This document shows, one piece after another, positions 32,061-43,286 of a DNA stretch of 64,000 nucleotides. The position numbers and the translations under genes were made by a program. Numbering within the stretch: the first letter of the stretch is position 1; each line of letters begins with the position of its first letter. Origin of the DNA: Ephemerocybe angulata (Eukaryota; Basidiomycota; Agaricomycetes; Agaricales; Psathyrellaceae); the NCBI GenBank assembly GCA_013368325.1, contig JAACJK010000163.1, positions 2,976,001 through 3,040,000 of the forward strand, read 5' to 3'. The notes under the pieces are model-generated. The model saw only the letters and a program-made list of their open reading frames with translations. It ran no database searches and was not told the DNA's origin.

Positions 32061-34277
32061 GAATACTTGGCCACGGCCCAAGCGCGGTCAAAGCGATGGT
32101 CCCAGAAGGGACACTTGCGGTCGAAAACTCTGTGGCCGTCCCGGCGGCATGCCAGGCACTTCCACAAATGGGGGCACTCCACACCCGGCGGGGTGGGGAG
32201 AACTGGAGGGTTAGCTTTGGCGTTGCCCTTGCAGCCGCCGCACTGATGACGATGCTCGTTCTGGGAGTGAGGACCCCCACAGATCGGGCACCGGAGACGG
32301 CCTTGGCAGGCTTTGGTTGGGTGCCCCCACTTCCAGCACGTCTGGCAGAGAGGGGTCCCAGGAGAGGCACGTGCAGCCTGAATGACACACTTTTGGCCGT
32401 AGATAAGCAGCTCCTTCTTTATGAGGCGCTGGGCGCGGAGTCCCTGTTGGGAATCCCAGATGTCAAAGAACACGTCACAGCGAGTGCTGCTCTTCGAGTT
32501 CCTGACGACGCGAGGGGGACCAGCCAAAACGAGATCAGATCTCAATGGCGAGGCCTCAAACGCGCGATGTCCTCAGGCTTGATGCGTAGGTTGGACTTAG
32601 CGTCGAGGATGAAAGGAACGTTCGGGAGCCTGAGAAAGCTCTTGGACGAAGGGAGGCCAACCCAAGCGACCGCGTCCGGCAGCTTACGATGGAGATATCC
32701 TCGGATGTGGTCAACTTCGACCTGCGAGGGGACTTCAGTGAGGGTCAGAGACCAGCCACCATATGCGACTGCGCCTGCCAGCATCTGGGTGCGCGTCTGA
32801 GGATCATACTGACGGAGGCAACGGTTCACACCATCGCGCACCGTGTCGTATGGGACTGAGTTGCCAGGATTCCTGTCCGGCTTGAATTCCACCAGGACCT
32901 GCTTGCGCGAGGGTCCCGCTGTGGTATGTGAGGGGTTCTTCTTCTTCTTCTTCACAGAAGCCGAGGAGGGAGTTCCCTGAGCGATGGCGTGCATCCTGAG
33001 GATGTCGTCAGCCGAGACATGGGGCGCGGCCCTAGCAAGCTCCACGAGCCCTGCCACCTTCGAAGAAGGCGCAGTTTTCGCAGCAGCTGCAAAGGAATTG
33101 GGCTTGCGCTTGGTAAAGCGGGCATCCCGGGGGTTGGAGGGGAGACCGGCCGGAATAGAGCGCTGGAAAGGAACCGCAGGCGCTTTAGGCTGGGGCCTGG
33201 GAGCCACATGGGCCCCGGGGCGCACAGCCGGAGGCTTCTGGCCAGAGGGGGCCAGATCAGGAAGCTTCTGAGAAGCCTCTCCCATCACGATGTCTTGCAC
33301 AGCAGAATCCGGGCCGGGAGCAGCTAGGGCAGAGGGTTTCTTACCCCGGGTCAGGGCAGAGGGTTTGGAAGGCTTTGGGGGCCCCCGGGATGCTTGCCCC
33401 TGCTGTGGGGCGCGCTGCTGAGGTTCGATACGGAGCTGCTGGAAGCCCCTGCCTCCAGAGAGGGCAGAGTCTAGGGCAGGGTCGTACGGAGGGTGGAACA
33501 CATAGTCCCTTCCAGCCCAGCTGGGTGAGGGAGGATGAGTATCCGGGTTGACAGGGCGTCCAGGAGGAGGGAGGGGCACACCACGACGAATCGTATGGTC
33601 CGGGTCCTCTGGGAACTCGCCAGGCGAAAGGTACGGACCCCATCGGGTCTGTGTTATGGTCTCAATCATGAGACGCAGGGACTCAGCGAGGTTTTCGACC
33701 TCGCCATGCAGCGCCGCATCCGTGGGGGGAGGCATGGTGCGGAAGAACTGGGAGACTGCGTCCAGGGTGGGGGCGATGTTCGTGATGGTGGGGTACCACT
33801 CCTCCTGGGTAGGAGGTGGACCATCCTCCGGGGCCAGGGACGAGTAACGGGAGCCGGGTGGCGACTGAGAGGCCATCGAGTGGTCTGTGTCCTGGAAAGG
33901 GCAAGCAGGGGTGGAGGGAGAGCACGGCCCACTTCCTGCTGCTGAATAGCAGCATGCTGGGCAAAGGCGGCGGGGTTCCTGGGGGTAGAGCGCCCACTCA
34001 CAGAGGCTGGGTGGGAGGTGCTGTGGGGTTGTCGTCCTCGGATTTCGCCCCCGGCGCCTTGCTCCGAAGATTCAGAGGTTGGCAGGGTGCGAAGGGCAGG
34101 GACAGTGGTGCGGTACGTCTCTCTGGTGACAGACTGGGTGCGGCTGGACGGCTGGAGGCCGCCCAGGCGGGAGGAAGGTCGGCTAGGATGCTGGGATCCT
34201 GTGGAGACAGGAGTCGAGGCTCCGGAGTCGCTCCTGGGGGGCGAGGACCGTGCGCGGCGGCCTGGAGGGTCCGCCAT
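32036..34277 (-). pseudogene. LINE-A ORF1 (Gag-like, zinc-knuckle)
   Basis: It begins MADPPGRRARSSPPRSDSG at 34277. A Ser/Pro/Gln-rich N-terminus leads to MAPEDGPPPT-like EDGPPPTQEEWYPTITNIAP, a long Pro/Lys-rich middle, a KKKKK basic patch, and a conserved domain LVEFKPDRNPGNSVPYDTVR to FILDAKSNLRIKPEDIARL. The end has cysteine knuckles CQTCWKWGHPTKAC, CPICGGPHSQNEHRHQC and CLACRRDGHRVFDRKC. It would bind the element RNA. Two shifts break it: near 33912, where a C-run is one shorter than in the copy at 19025, and near 32545, where the frame moves before LRSDLVLAGPPR. Stop at 32036-32038. Confidence 0.85.
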
Positions 34278-34416
34278 CGGAATGCGAGGTGTTCAGTAAG
34301 CCTATAGGCGGTCGATGAACGACTGCCTATGCTTTCGTACGAGCTGGGGGTCGATGTTGAGCAGGTGTGTTGAGTTGTCCCAAATAGGAAGGTAGTGGTT
34401 GAGGATCAAGAAGTGT

Positions 34417-34429
34417 GGAGTACAAGAGC
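34417..34429. repeat. target-site duplication at the LINE-A 5' end
   Basis: GGAGTACAAGAGC, identical to 22600-22612. A further copy at 43274-43286 arises from the 8857-bp duplication. Confidence 0.9.
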
Positions 34430-36985
34430 CTTGGTAAGCGTATCTGCAGGCTGCTCAGTGCCAGGGATGTGCACAGGTTGAATGCGCCCATCATTGACAA
34501 CATCCCTAAGCCAAAAGAAGCGCAAGTCGAGGTGCTTCATGCGCCCAAAGTGCTCCGGGTTCTTGCTGACACTGATAGCAGACTGGTTGTTGATGTGAAG
34601 CAGCGAAGCACCCTTCTGAGGGAACCCAAACTCCCCAAGGATTTTGCCCATCCAGAGGATCTCCTTTCCAGCCCAGCAGCCATGTACTCTGCCTCTGTGC
34701 TGGAAAGCACAAAAATAGGCTGAAGCTTGCTAGACCAACCCACTGCACCACCAGCAATAGTAGTGCTTAAAAGTCAAGTGACAGAACCAGACCTGGGTTT
34801 GAACCTTATCCATAGGCAGATCAGCCTTATCTGCGCATTTTCTCTATTATCTCATCTAATCTTCTACCTTATCATATTTAATCCGCTTATCTCTCATGTG
34901 ACTGCTCAACTTGTACTTAGCCAACCCTGTAGGCATCCTGAGTCCCTTAGTTCAGTACCCTGACCTTAGGGACTTCAGGTGTGTAGTATTTCGCTTTAAT
35001 AGCATTCAGTCCGTACCCTGACCTTAGGGACTTCAGTTGACCACTGCAGATTATCACACTTGTAGTCCATGGTGCCGTTGAGGTAGCAAAGGAGGTGCTT
35101 GAGGGCTGCCCAGTGCGCAGGGCCTGGGTTGGAGCTGAAGCGGCCAAGGAAGGAGATGTCAGAGCGAGTCATGGTGGAGAGGTAGAGGATGGCACCAAGG
35201 GCACTCAGATAGAGAACAGTGCGCATGTGCGCCACTTCCACTGGTGTCTTCTGACAGAACACAGCAGGACGGAATGTATGGGCATGTGTCTCGGTGTAGT
35301 CGACTCTAGGATGCTGGCTGCACACCATGGCGACTAAATGCGCCTTGCGTTGCTCCAGAGTCCCATCTGCATTGTGCTTAGTCTTGAAGACGATGCCACA
35401 GTCAATAGCCTTTGCACCAGGCGGAAGCTCACTATATCCCAGACTCCATTCGCAATGAGAGTCAGGACCTCTTCTGTTGCAGCTGCACGCCACTCTACAT
35501 GGTCCGGACCAGCCATAGCCTGCTTGTAGTTGCGAGGATCACCTGTAGGGCCTGCAGCGCCAGCGAAGTCTCTGTTGTCCTCACCATAACCGCCCAAGTC
35601 ATCATCACTATCTGGACCAATCGCAGGAGTAGGCTCCCGGGCCTGCCATATAGGATTTGGCGCTGCTGGGGCAGGCTCAGGCGATGGAGAAGGTGAAGGA
35701 ACAGGAGCTGGGGCAGGTTCTGGGGATGGAGATGGCGAGGGGGAGCCTCCAGCGCAGGGGCAGGAGGAATGACGAGCTGAAGTGGTAGGTGCTGGGTGGT
35801 AGAGGTACCAGGGAAGTAGTGCTCATCAAACTCGGCGCATTCAGACGTGATGTGCGATGTGCTTCCTGGTGAGCGGGTTGTAGAAATTCCAGCTGTTCAC
35901 TCCCTCACTCAGGGTAGCCCACAACCTGAAGCGACTCAACTCCTGCTTCTTACTATAGCAGGCCTCATACAGCGTCTTGCCAGGAAGCGCAGAGGTAGGC
36001 AGGCAGTTCCACACCTTCACCTGAGTGCCAAGGCAGCGACTCCAGAAGGAGGGAGGCAGCTTAGCCTGGGCTAGCATTGCAGTGACGTCCTCTAGCATGG
36101 TGCGGTTCGCTCGTTCTGCATCTCCATTCTGCTGGGGGCGGTTCCGAGTGGTATGGCGCCTCTGGATGGCCTCAGCATCGCAGAAAGCGTCGAATCCGGA
36201 GGACATGTACTCCCCACCCTTGTTGTCATGCAGAGACTTGACCTTTCGGCCTAGCTGGCTCTCTGTGAGCGCTTTGAAGCTTTGAAGGCCCCAAATGTTT
36301 CACCCTTCATCTTGAGCATGTAGACGATGCGGTAGCGTGTGAAGTCATCAATGAATGAGACCCAGTAGCGATAGCCCTCTGGAGTAGAGACAGAGAAGGG
36401 GCCCCAGAGGTCAGAGTGGATGAGCTCAAGGGGGACGAGGGCACGATGGCCAGTGGAGGGGAAGAGCGCAGAGTGCATCTTGCCAGCCAGGCAGGGCTCC
36501 CAGATGGGATCACGTGTAGCAGAGGAGGGGAGGGACATACCAGTGGCTAGACCACCAGAGGCGAGCTTGTGGATGTCCGCAGAGTTGTAGTGACAGAGGC
36601 GCTCGTGCCAGAGCTGCAAGTCAAGCGGGCGCATCGAAATCGTGTGGTCCTCCTCAGCAACAGGTAGAGTCGCACCCTCGACAAACGCAGCGTTGTTGGA
36701 GGTGATGCGGGCTCGGAATAGCATCATATCAGTGCACATGAAGTGCATGAAGACAAAATCAATCAGAATTGAGAACTCGCAGCAGCGGGTGAGGTACAGA
36801 CATGAGAGGAGGTTGCTACGGAGTTGTGGGACATGGAGAACACGTGTAAGGTCTACGGATTGCACCCTCTTCCCATCTACAACTGGATCGATGATCACAG
36901 TACCAACCCCAGCTGAATAAATAAGAGGCACACGGTGGGGGGCGATAGTTGCGCATCCAGTGGCGATGAGGCGTTTTTGTATACG
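34430..36985 (-). pseudogene. Ty1/Copia pol fragment (integrase, RT remnants, RNase H), unit 1
   Basis: Minus-strand order: IYSAGVGTVIIDPVVDGKRV (protease end), GAG-pre-integrase LWHERLCHYNSADIHKLASG with EPCLAGKM, integrase HSDLWGPFSVSTPEGYRYWV and FIDDFTRY, then in a second frame NRPQQNGDAERANRTMLEDV. RT survives as YKQAMAGPDHVEWRAAATEE and VDYTETHAHTFRPAV, then jumps to LSTMTRSDISFLGRFSSNPG. The palm with its YVDD box is deleted. RNase H reads QPIFVLSSTEAEYMAAG, LHINNQSAISVSKNPEHFGR, DTLTKALVL, interrupted upstream by an LTR-like insertion and downstream by LINE-A. Confidence 0.85.
34776..35046 (+). repeat. LTR-like insertion within Copia RT/RNase H, unit 1
   Basis: It matches 22262-22555 in inverted orientation. 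It separates NGTMDYKCDN (end of RT) from the TTIAGGAVGWSSKLQP block of RNase H and replaces about 15-20 residues of Copia. A 24-bp phrase, GTACCCTGACCTTAGGGACT and following TTCA, occurs twice within it. It carries a B-box-like GGTTCAAACC on the minus strand. Confidence 0.6.
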
Positions 36986-38036
36986 TGCTCTTGTGGCAGT
37001 TCTCCCGCTGTACAGCGGAGGCAACAGCCGCCTGGATCACAAATAGTTCTATATCAGCAGAGAGAACCCTTCCTGCTACCCCCACTCATTCTGAGTACAA
37101 GTCCATAAGTCGAGATCCAGGGGCATTCTCTTCTGCGCATAGAGCGAATACCTCTGTGAGTTCTCCCAGCTGAGCGCTGGTCTGGGTGATAGCGTCGCAA
37201 ACGGTCCTCTGGTGCCCATGCCTTGGCAACCAGATCGCAGCACGATAGTTGGGCACGGCTGTGCCCCTGAATTCCGCCCCCAGCAACGCTCACAGGGGGT
37301 GTGTGTCGGACAGAGTGGCTGTCCTAAAGATCGCTCTTTTGGACAGCTTCTGGAGATGAAGCCGAATGGGGGCAAGCCCTGCCAGGGACTCGACCCCACC
37401 AGTGGGGGAGGTGCAGAAGGCACCGGTGATCCAACATGCTGCTTTGCGCTGCATGGATGTGAGTTGCTTGAGAACACCGACGTTCTTAGCTCCCTCAAAA
37501 TACCAGAGCCTGTGCCCGTATGTCAGGATAGGCATCATGCATGCACGGTACAGGGTACGCTTGTGTTTCGGGGTAAGGCCCAGATTCGAGTTGCCCAACA
37601 TCCTCATTGCCATAACAGTTGTGAGGGCCTTGGTGGTATAGAACCGCAGGTGCTCCGTAAATATGAGCTTGCGGTCAAAGAATAAGCCGAGGTACCTCCA
37701 GTAGGTCTTTGGTCGCAATTGTGTCGCTCCTGTAAAGGGCGCAAATCCAAGGTCGAGGGGCTGGTTAAAGCCTGTCCTCTTCCAGGTGAAGTGAAAGAGC
37801 TCTGACTTGCTGTGTTCCAGCGCCAGTCCTGCTTTTCTGACTAGATCAAAGATGATTGCATATGCGTGAAACAGCATAGTACAATTCTCCTCGATAGATG
37901 GAGACTGGACTATGAGAGTCCTGTCGTTGACATAGGAGATGAGAACAGAGCCAAGGCCCTGTTCCAGTCTCCGATACAGCTTCATAATAGGAGCAATGAC
38001 TATTGCACACAGAACAGGAGAGAGAGCCGACCCTTG
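36986..38036 (-). pseudogene. LINE family A RT/linker fragment with YVND, unit 1
   Basis: The minus strand reads GQGSALSPVLCAIVIAPIMK, then SYVNDRTLIVQSPS where the near-intact copy has SYVDDGTLI, a thumb region KTYWRYLGLFFDRKLIFTEH, SMQRKAACWITGAFCTSP and DTHPL, then a stop. A second frame continues MLGAEFRGTAVPNYRAAIWL to SRLMDLYSE and into RNase H (ADIELFVIQAAVASAVQREN). One catalytic Asp is Asn, so the RT would be inactive. It fuses at 36985 to the Copia fragment and at about 38037 to unrelated sequence. Confidence 0.85.
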
Positions 38037-38394
38037 CCCGCATCTCCAAGCCGCCACATCGAACGGCAAGGAGTGGACGATGGGGTGTTGGCCAAGAGCA
38101 TCGCGCAGATCGAAGTGCGTTTGCAGAGTGGCGGTTTGTCGAAGGTTGTGGAAGATCAAGACAACGCTATGTGTGCATTGCGTCAATTACGGGAATGGAG
38201 TACGCGTACTCCAAGGCACCCAAAAACATGTGATCACTCGTCATGTCGATCTTGGCAATGTGTCTGTCCTTAGGAAGGGCTTTTTCGGATGTACAAAGAC
38301 ACTGTGGATATAACAGCCAAGAGCCCCAGGTTCGCAGGCCCCATCCTCTGAGAGATAGCCAGAGCACCACTGTTCAGTCTTGAGACATATGTTG
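38037..38394 (-). other. unidentified coding-like linker, unit 1
   Basis: Upstream of the RT fragment the minus frame reads TLQTHFDLRDALGQHPIVHS and, in another frame, HIAKIDMTSDHMFLGALEYA. These look protein-like but match no domain I know. They are not present in the near-intact LINE-A at this place. Confidence 0.25.
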
Positions 38395-38830
38395 GGCCTC
38401 GGTCAACGGGCATGGAGCACCTCAGTCACCTGGCTGTACCAACATTAAGTGGAGTGAATATTGCCACAGCTACCACACTTAATATGGAGGACAGCCGCTG
38501 GCTGAACTGAGCTAGCTAGGCTGAATTTTCCAAATGGCTAAACCAGGGCACAATTGGCAGATCCAACCACCCTTTGGCTATTCCAAACCCAGTTTGGCAG
38601 GGCCAAGGACAAAATGGCTGAGCTAGGCAGAATTGGGTGTCTGGGGTCCTATTGGCAGTTCCATTTTAGCTACCTACTGGCAGTTCCAGTCAAGTTAGCT
38701 CACTGGTAGTTCCAGCAAGATGGTTCTATTCACATTGCTTACTGGCAGTGCCATCATCTGGCAGGGCCAGATGACAGCTGCCATTAATATAACATAATGG
38801 ATATTGACAATATCAGATCTGATATCTAGA
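38395..38830 (+). repeat. TTGGCAG-type dispersed repeat, unit 1
   Basis: Counterpart of 20974-21535 with only one copy of the 20-bp minisatellite unit (ACCCTTTGGCTATTCCAAAC). It ends ATAACATAATGGAT. Confidence 0.65.
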
Positions 38831-39070
38831 CCTATAATGTCATTGATGGTACCTGCGCCTGATTGCATGACATCATTGATGGTACCTGTACCTGTGATGT
38901 CATGATCTGCATGATGTCACTTTGATTAATGACTATATTTGCATGACATCATTTTCATTTAGATAAGAGAGATCCTGAACAGATTTATCCATATCTCCCT
39001 CAGTTCTTGTCTGATAAGGTTGAATTGAGTATCATTAGAAACTGTGAAATGAGGAGGGTATAGTGGTTTA
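38831..39070 (+). repeat. TGATGTCA-rich dispersed repeat, unit 1
   Basis: It shares with 55340-55640 the order TCATTGATGGTACC, TGATGTCATGATxTGCAT, TTTTGATTAATGACT, GCATGACATCAT, CTCAGTTxTTGTCTG and GTGAAATGAGGAG. It has no ORF. The function is unknown; it is likely a degenerate non-autonomous element. Confidence 0.55.
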
Positions 39071-39378
39071 TGTGGTGCATCCTCAATTTGGGGCTATTTC
39101 TTACAAAATCATAGAAATGGGATTTGAGGTGTGTATCAAAGTAAGATTTGGCCAAAATAGCTAAATATCTCCCCTATTTCTTATTGAAATTAATAAGTTT
39201 GGTATCAATAGAAAGCTCCAGTCATTTAGAATATATTTATATAGTTGTTACACTTCAGCCCTCTTTGTACATACCTGAAAGTGCCATGCAACCTGAGTCT
39301 GACTGTCTATTAAGATTACACTTCTTCAGACACCACTTCATAAATATAAAGCTTTACAAGTATATAACACACCAATAG

Positions 39379-39555
39379 CGTGCGGACTAGGTTTTGCTTG
39401 ATCCTGATCATCTCTTAGGGCCGACTGCAGTCTGTATCTCACTCAGGGGCTGTGTTATGCTCTGTCTCTTTTTTTCAAATGTCAATTATACTGTAGTAGT
39501 TTACGACCGGTCTGCCTTTGCACCCTGTAATATCAAATAGGATTTTTAAAAAAAA
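39379..39555 (+). mobile_element. 5'-truncated LINE-A tail (177 bp), unit 1
   Basis: It matches the last 180 bp or so of LINE-A read on the minus strand (22800 to 22613): TGCGGACTAGG, CTGTATCTCxCxCAGGGGCT, GTAGTAGTTTACGACCGGTC, AATATCAAATxGGATTT, ending in a short A-run at 39548-39555. This is typical of abortive target-primed insertion. Confidence 0.85.
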
Positions 39556-41515
39556 TGAATAAGTTCTAAAGTAGAAGAGGAGGATCTTCAATGCGGTTGA
39601 CCTTGTAGGTCTGGCATATATGAGCCCATAGTAAATGGTGAGTAAAAGCAGAACTTACCTAGCTTACTTGTGTCCATGGCCCGAGCTGTTACCAGTTCCC
39701 AGAGAGCATCTGCAAGTTGTAAAAAGCTTACTAAGGCTGTGCTCTTGCTTATGCACATCTAAGTCAAGATAGAATGGGAATTGGGTCAGACTGTGAATAA
39801 ATACAATATTTGTGAGCACACTGAATGTTCGTTATGATAGTGAATACATACCTCAATCTGACTATTGCAGTGACCAAATAATCTGTGCTGTAAGTGAAGT
39901 GGTTGAAGATAAAGAACTTGCACCTACTCAATTCTGAGTCTCATCCAATTATTTAGTTCTGAACAAGTCTATCCAAACATGATGCTGTCTCTCCTTTGCA
40001 AGACAACTGTTGCACTGGTCTATCTGATACTCGATCATATAATAGTCCTTGAACATGCCAGTGTATTCTATGATTCCAATGTTTATCTGCTCAGAAAATC
40101 CAGATGGCAGTGCGACTTACATTCTAATTCAGCTTGGCCAAGTATGCAGCCTCTGAGGGCACAAAGGCAATCCCAGTGAGTTCTACTTGAAGAACTCTCC
40201 TGCTTGTCCTCACCTGAAAAGCCTCTTTTGCAGAGTGGCTGAATTGTTGTAATAGTATTATCATATATTCAAATGTTAGCATGCAGTCCACTACATACAT
40301 ACTCTTCTTTGCTTGCTCATGGATATCCGCAGAAGCCTGTGCAGTGTGCCAGAACTATGACTCATTTCAACTCTAAGTTATTGTCATTCCAAAGATGATT
40401 GCCTGGAGGAGTGACTGGGGCTTTTTCACTAATCATGGCAGCAATCATTTTAGACTTCTCCGGTGCAAATGACTTGATAATGGAGCTCCTAAAGCCTCTG
40501 GGAAGTCCAAAATGATTGCTGCCATGATTAGTAAAACTTTCAGAGTCAGTTTTATTTGCACTGTCTCACATCCTGGACCTTTCCTGTTGTATCGTTCTTA
40601 GTGCGGCACCGGTTCTTTGCTCGCCTTCCCCAGCCACCTAGGTCGTTGCGCTGAGCCACCACCACCATCACCTCAGTCACCTGGACTGGCAACCTTCTTA
40701 GGTACCCAAGACCAGACAGTCCACCCACCTAAGAAGGGGGTCCCTGGTGGTTCTGTCCAAGGCTGAATTTTTTCCACTGGGCCAATTTTGGTTCATTGGT
40801 ATGTCTGTGTGTCCAATTGATATGACTATTTGTTCAGGTATCTGGGGTCTTCGTTAATGGACTTTTTTCTAGGAATGAGATGGCAGGGGGAGGAAGTAGC
40901 TTGGTGAAACATGCACCCAATCCTTGAAGGCAACCAGCATGATTAGTCGGTTCAATCTTAGCATTAACTCTTGCTTCCGCTTTTCCAATGAGCTTCTGGC
41001 TGCTGAAGCTACTTTGATCTTCAGCCTCTGGTTACCCAAGAGATAAAGGTATTTTATTCACTGAGGCTCTCGGTAGCCAGGTTGTTAAATTCCATAGGTT
41101 TGATGGAGTTTACGCATGTCCACATCTTTCACCCGCACTGTATAAGCCTCATGAGCTTTACAGAAATAAAGTTATTTATTCTCATGCCATTGACTTCTGC
41201 TGCAGTAAGTTCTTCTATCGTTGTAGACTCGAAAACGATAATCGATAGAGATGGGGTTTGGTTGTCCTGGAGCTCCACTGGTACCACCTGGGCAACAGCT
41301 ATCAGTAACTGTTTAGAACAGCAAAGTATACACACCTACAGCCGATGTTGTGTTGGAGATTCTGCACAATGTGTCCATCCTCATGAACCTCTTTTGGGTA
41401 GCAGCTATTCTTGGCAATGGCTGTCTGCTCAGGCTCATAATTCATTCTTTATGAAGTGTTTGTTGATTTGGATTTTACTAGCCATAAAGAAAGGTGTTTC
41501 CTAAAAGTTTCTCTG
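39556..41515. other. AT-rich, no gene recognised, unit 1
   Basis: The short frames carry no domain. The stretch contains the long hairpin at 40425-40536. Confidence 0.4.
40425..40536. repeat. long imperfect hairpin, unit 1
   Basis: The left arm 40425-40458 (ACTAATCATGGCAGCAATCA, then TTTTAGACTTC) pairs with the right arm 40502-40536 (GAAGTCCAAAATGATTGCTG, then CCATGATTAGT) over about 32 bp with few mismatches. The loop is about 43 bp. It could be a small foldback element. Confidence 0.85.
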
Positions 41516-41885
41516 TTAGCATATACTCCTTTCATTATTCAATGGGATACTTGCCATCTTCCAGTTTGCCCTTGTTTTCAGGTCAGTACGCAGAAATACT
41601 TTGGGCACCAGGAGGTTTTCTATACTAACGTCTCGGTAGATCCACCATAAGGTGAAAAGTAAGCAACAAACAAATGTTGCAAAGATTTGTAATAACAGAC
41701 ACATCTATGAAGGCTTGGTAAAGGATATCCACAGCATCTTCAAATGTGATATGAGACACAGGAGTGCATATTTCTTCGAAGTCTATGAAGCAGCATTTCT
41801 TTAGAGCAAATTCTGTATAAATCTGTCTGCCCTCCTCGAACTTCACTTTGTCTGGAGCAGCGACTATAGTCCGAGATGTCGCCAT
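41516..41885 (-). pseudogene. possible FunK1-type protein kinase remnant, unit 1
   Basis: The minus strand starts MATSRTIVAAPDKVKFEEGR and continues to DAVDILYQAF. After a likely intron another frame reads IYRDVSIENLLVPKVF, close to the (H/Y)RDVS-x-NLL catalytic loop of fungal FunK1 kinases. The following DFD motif and the rest of the lobe are not found. The assignment rests on one motif, so it is tentative. Confidence 0.25.
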
Positions 41886-42326
41886 AGACTGATATTCTGA
41901 CTGAATCCTCTAAGTTATAAACAGTTCTGTTAAAACTGCCTTGAGAGTAGGGGAAGCAAATATTCTAGAAGCCCAGGTGTCCTTAGCATTTCCTGTGCCA
42001 TGCACTCGTCCTTGCAATCTCGCCTTCACCAACATACCCACCCTCTGTGCATTTGCCCTTTCTATTCTCAAGACCCGACCTCCGTCTATTTGCCCTCACT
42101 ATTCTCTTGTGTGCCTCTTGTCACTGCACTTGTTTGCCAAAACATCCTACAGGTATGTATTTTAACTGTTCTGTCCAGGATCTACTAACCTTCCTGCTGA
42201 AGTGCTACATGGTCTACTTTTATAGTGTGATTACTTCCTATCACAGTCATGCCTCCTGCAATTTTGTCTACAATTTTCAAGAGTGCTGAGTCTTGAGGTT
42301 GCGAGGCTTGAGGGGTAGTTGTTGCA

Positions 42327-42758
42327 ATGTCTGCGCTAAGTCAGACACAGTGCAGGTCTGCCGATAATGCTGTGTTGTTATTGATGATCCCATTTTCCTA
42401 TTCTGGTTGCGCGGGCCTATCTTCGGTCCTTGGATCCTCCGTTTGTGGAGCCTCCTTGCATTTTGAGAGATTTGCCTCTGCTAGTACCCTGTTTCTTATT
42501 CATCCTTTCCGTGACTCATCGGACAGAGGGAGAGGAACCCCCAAAACTGACAAGTTCTTATTGCGTGAAGTGGCCAAGACTGAAGCCGCCCAAGCCGTGG
42601 TCAGGATTCTCCGACGCAGCACGGCAAGTTCCGAATGCCATGTGGATGCTGTTGCTCTCACTGCCTGGTGTCTCTGCACCGCCCTGTTTTCAACACTCCT
42701 TGATGTGGGGGATGCTTTCGAGGGTCTAGACGGTCTGACTCATTTGACGACTTGCTAA
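42327..42758 (+). other. hypothetical ORF of 143 codons, unit 1
   Basis: The frame starts MSALSQTQCRSADNAVL. Its second half (TPKTDKFLLREVAKTEAAQA, VVRILRRSTASSECHVDAVA) looks like a folded helical segment. No known domain, promoter or neighbour supports it. A competing frame of 99 codons overlaps. It may be a remnant exon. Confidence 0.25.
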
Positions 42759-43286
42759 GTGTTATACCCTTGTATGGCGAGGAGGGGTTGTTGTTGCTGG
42801 CACCCCACGTATTTCACATGCACCGGGACTCTAAGATATCTCGTACATTATTTGTCAAGTCTCTCAGCTATGAATGGAGGAGGCTTCAGTACTAATCTAT
42901 CTTACTAGTGATCACCAGTATCTTCTTCTCAGACGGTATCTGATTATCCTTTTTCTCTTAGTCCAGATTCTGATCTTGGAGGCCGGTGTAAGCATATTGT
43001 TACTTAGTGCTCGAGCCGGTGCTATGACCTTTACACATACGACCGTAAAACTGCAAAAATAGTCTATGGTCATATCACCGCCATGGATCCTGCTTAAAAA
43101 GAACCCCACTGCAAGTGTGCCAAATGCCCGCTCATCCTCACTCCTTCACAAACAAGGTCCAACACCAACAACAACATAGGGTGTTGACACATCGTACGAG
43201 CTGGGGGTCGATGTTGAGCAGGTGTGTTGAGTTGTCCCAAATAGGAAGGTAGTGGTTGAGGATCAAGAAGTGTGGAGTACAAGAGC

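Larger units (their letters stand above)
22613..34416 (-). mobile_element. full-length LINE family A (EN-RT-RNase H), interrupted by a 5-kb insertion
   Basis: This is a non-LTR retrotransposon of about 6.8 kb plus the insertion. From 5' to 3' on the minus strand it has a 139-bp 5' UTR starting ACACTTCTTGATCCTC, ORF1 with zinc knuckles (34277-32036), ORF2 (endonuclease, RT, RNase H, C-terminal Zn cluster), a 3' UTR of about 500 bp and a 17-base poly(A) at 22613-22629. A 13-bp target duplication brackets it, and the target was a Copia pol gene. Domain order resembles Tad/I-type fungal LINEs. ORF1 has two frameshifts, ORF2 has two stop codons and the insertion, so it is inactive but fairly young. 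Confidence 0.9.
34336..43192 (+). repeat. tandem duplication, unit 1 (8857 bp)
   Basis: The unit is repeated head-to-tail at 43193-52049. Matching starts at 34335/43192 and ends at 43192/52049, leaving a 1-bp (T) overlap at the junction. Every open frame in one unit has an identical partner at +8857. The unit starts 81 bp inside the LINE-A 5' UTR and is not bounded by any element end. Confidence 0.95.
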
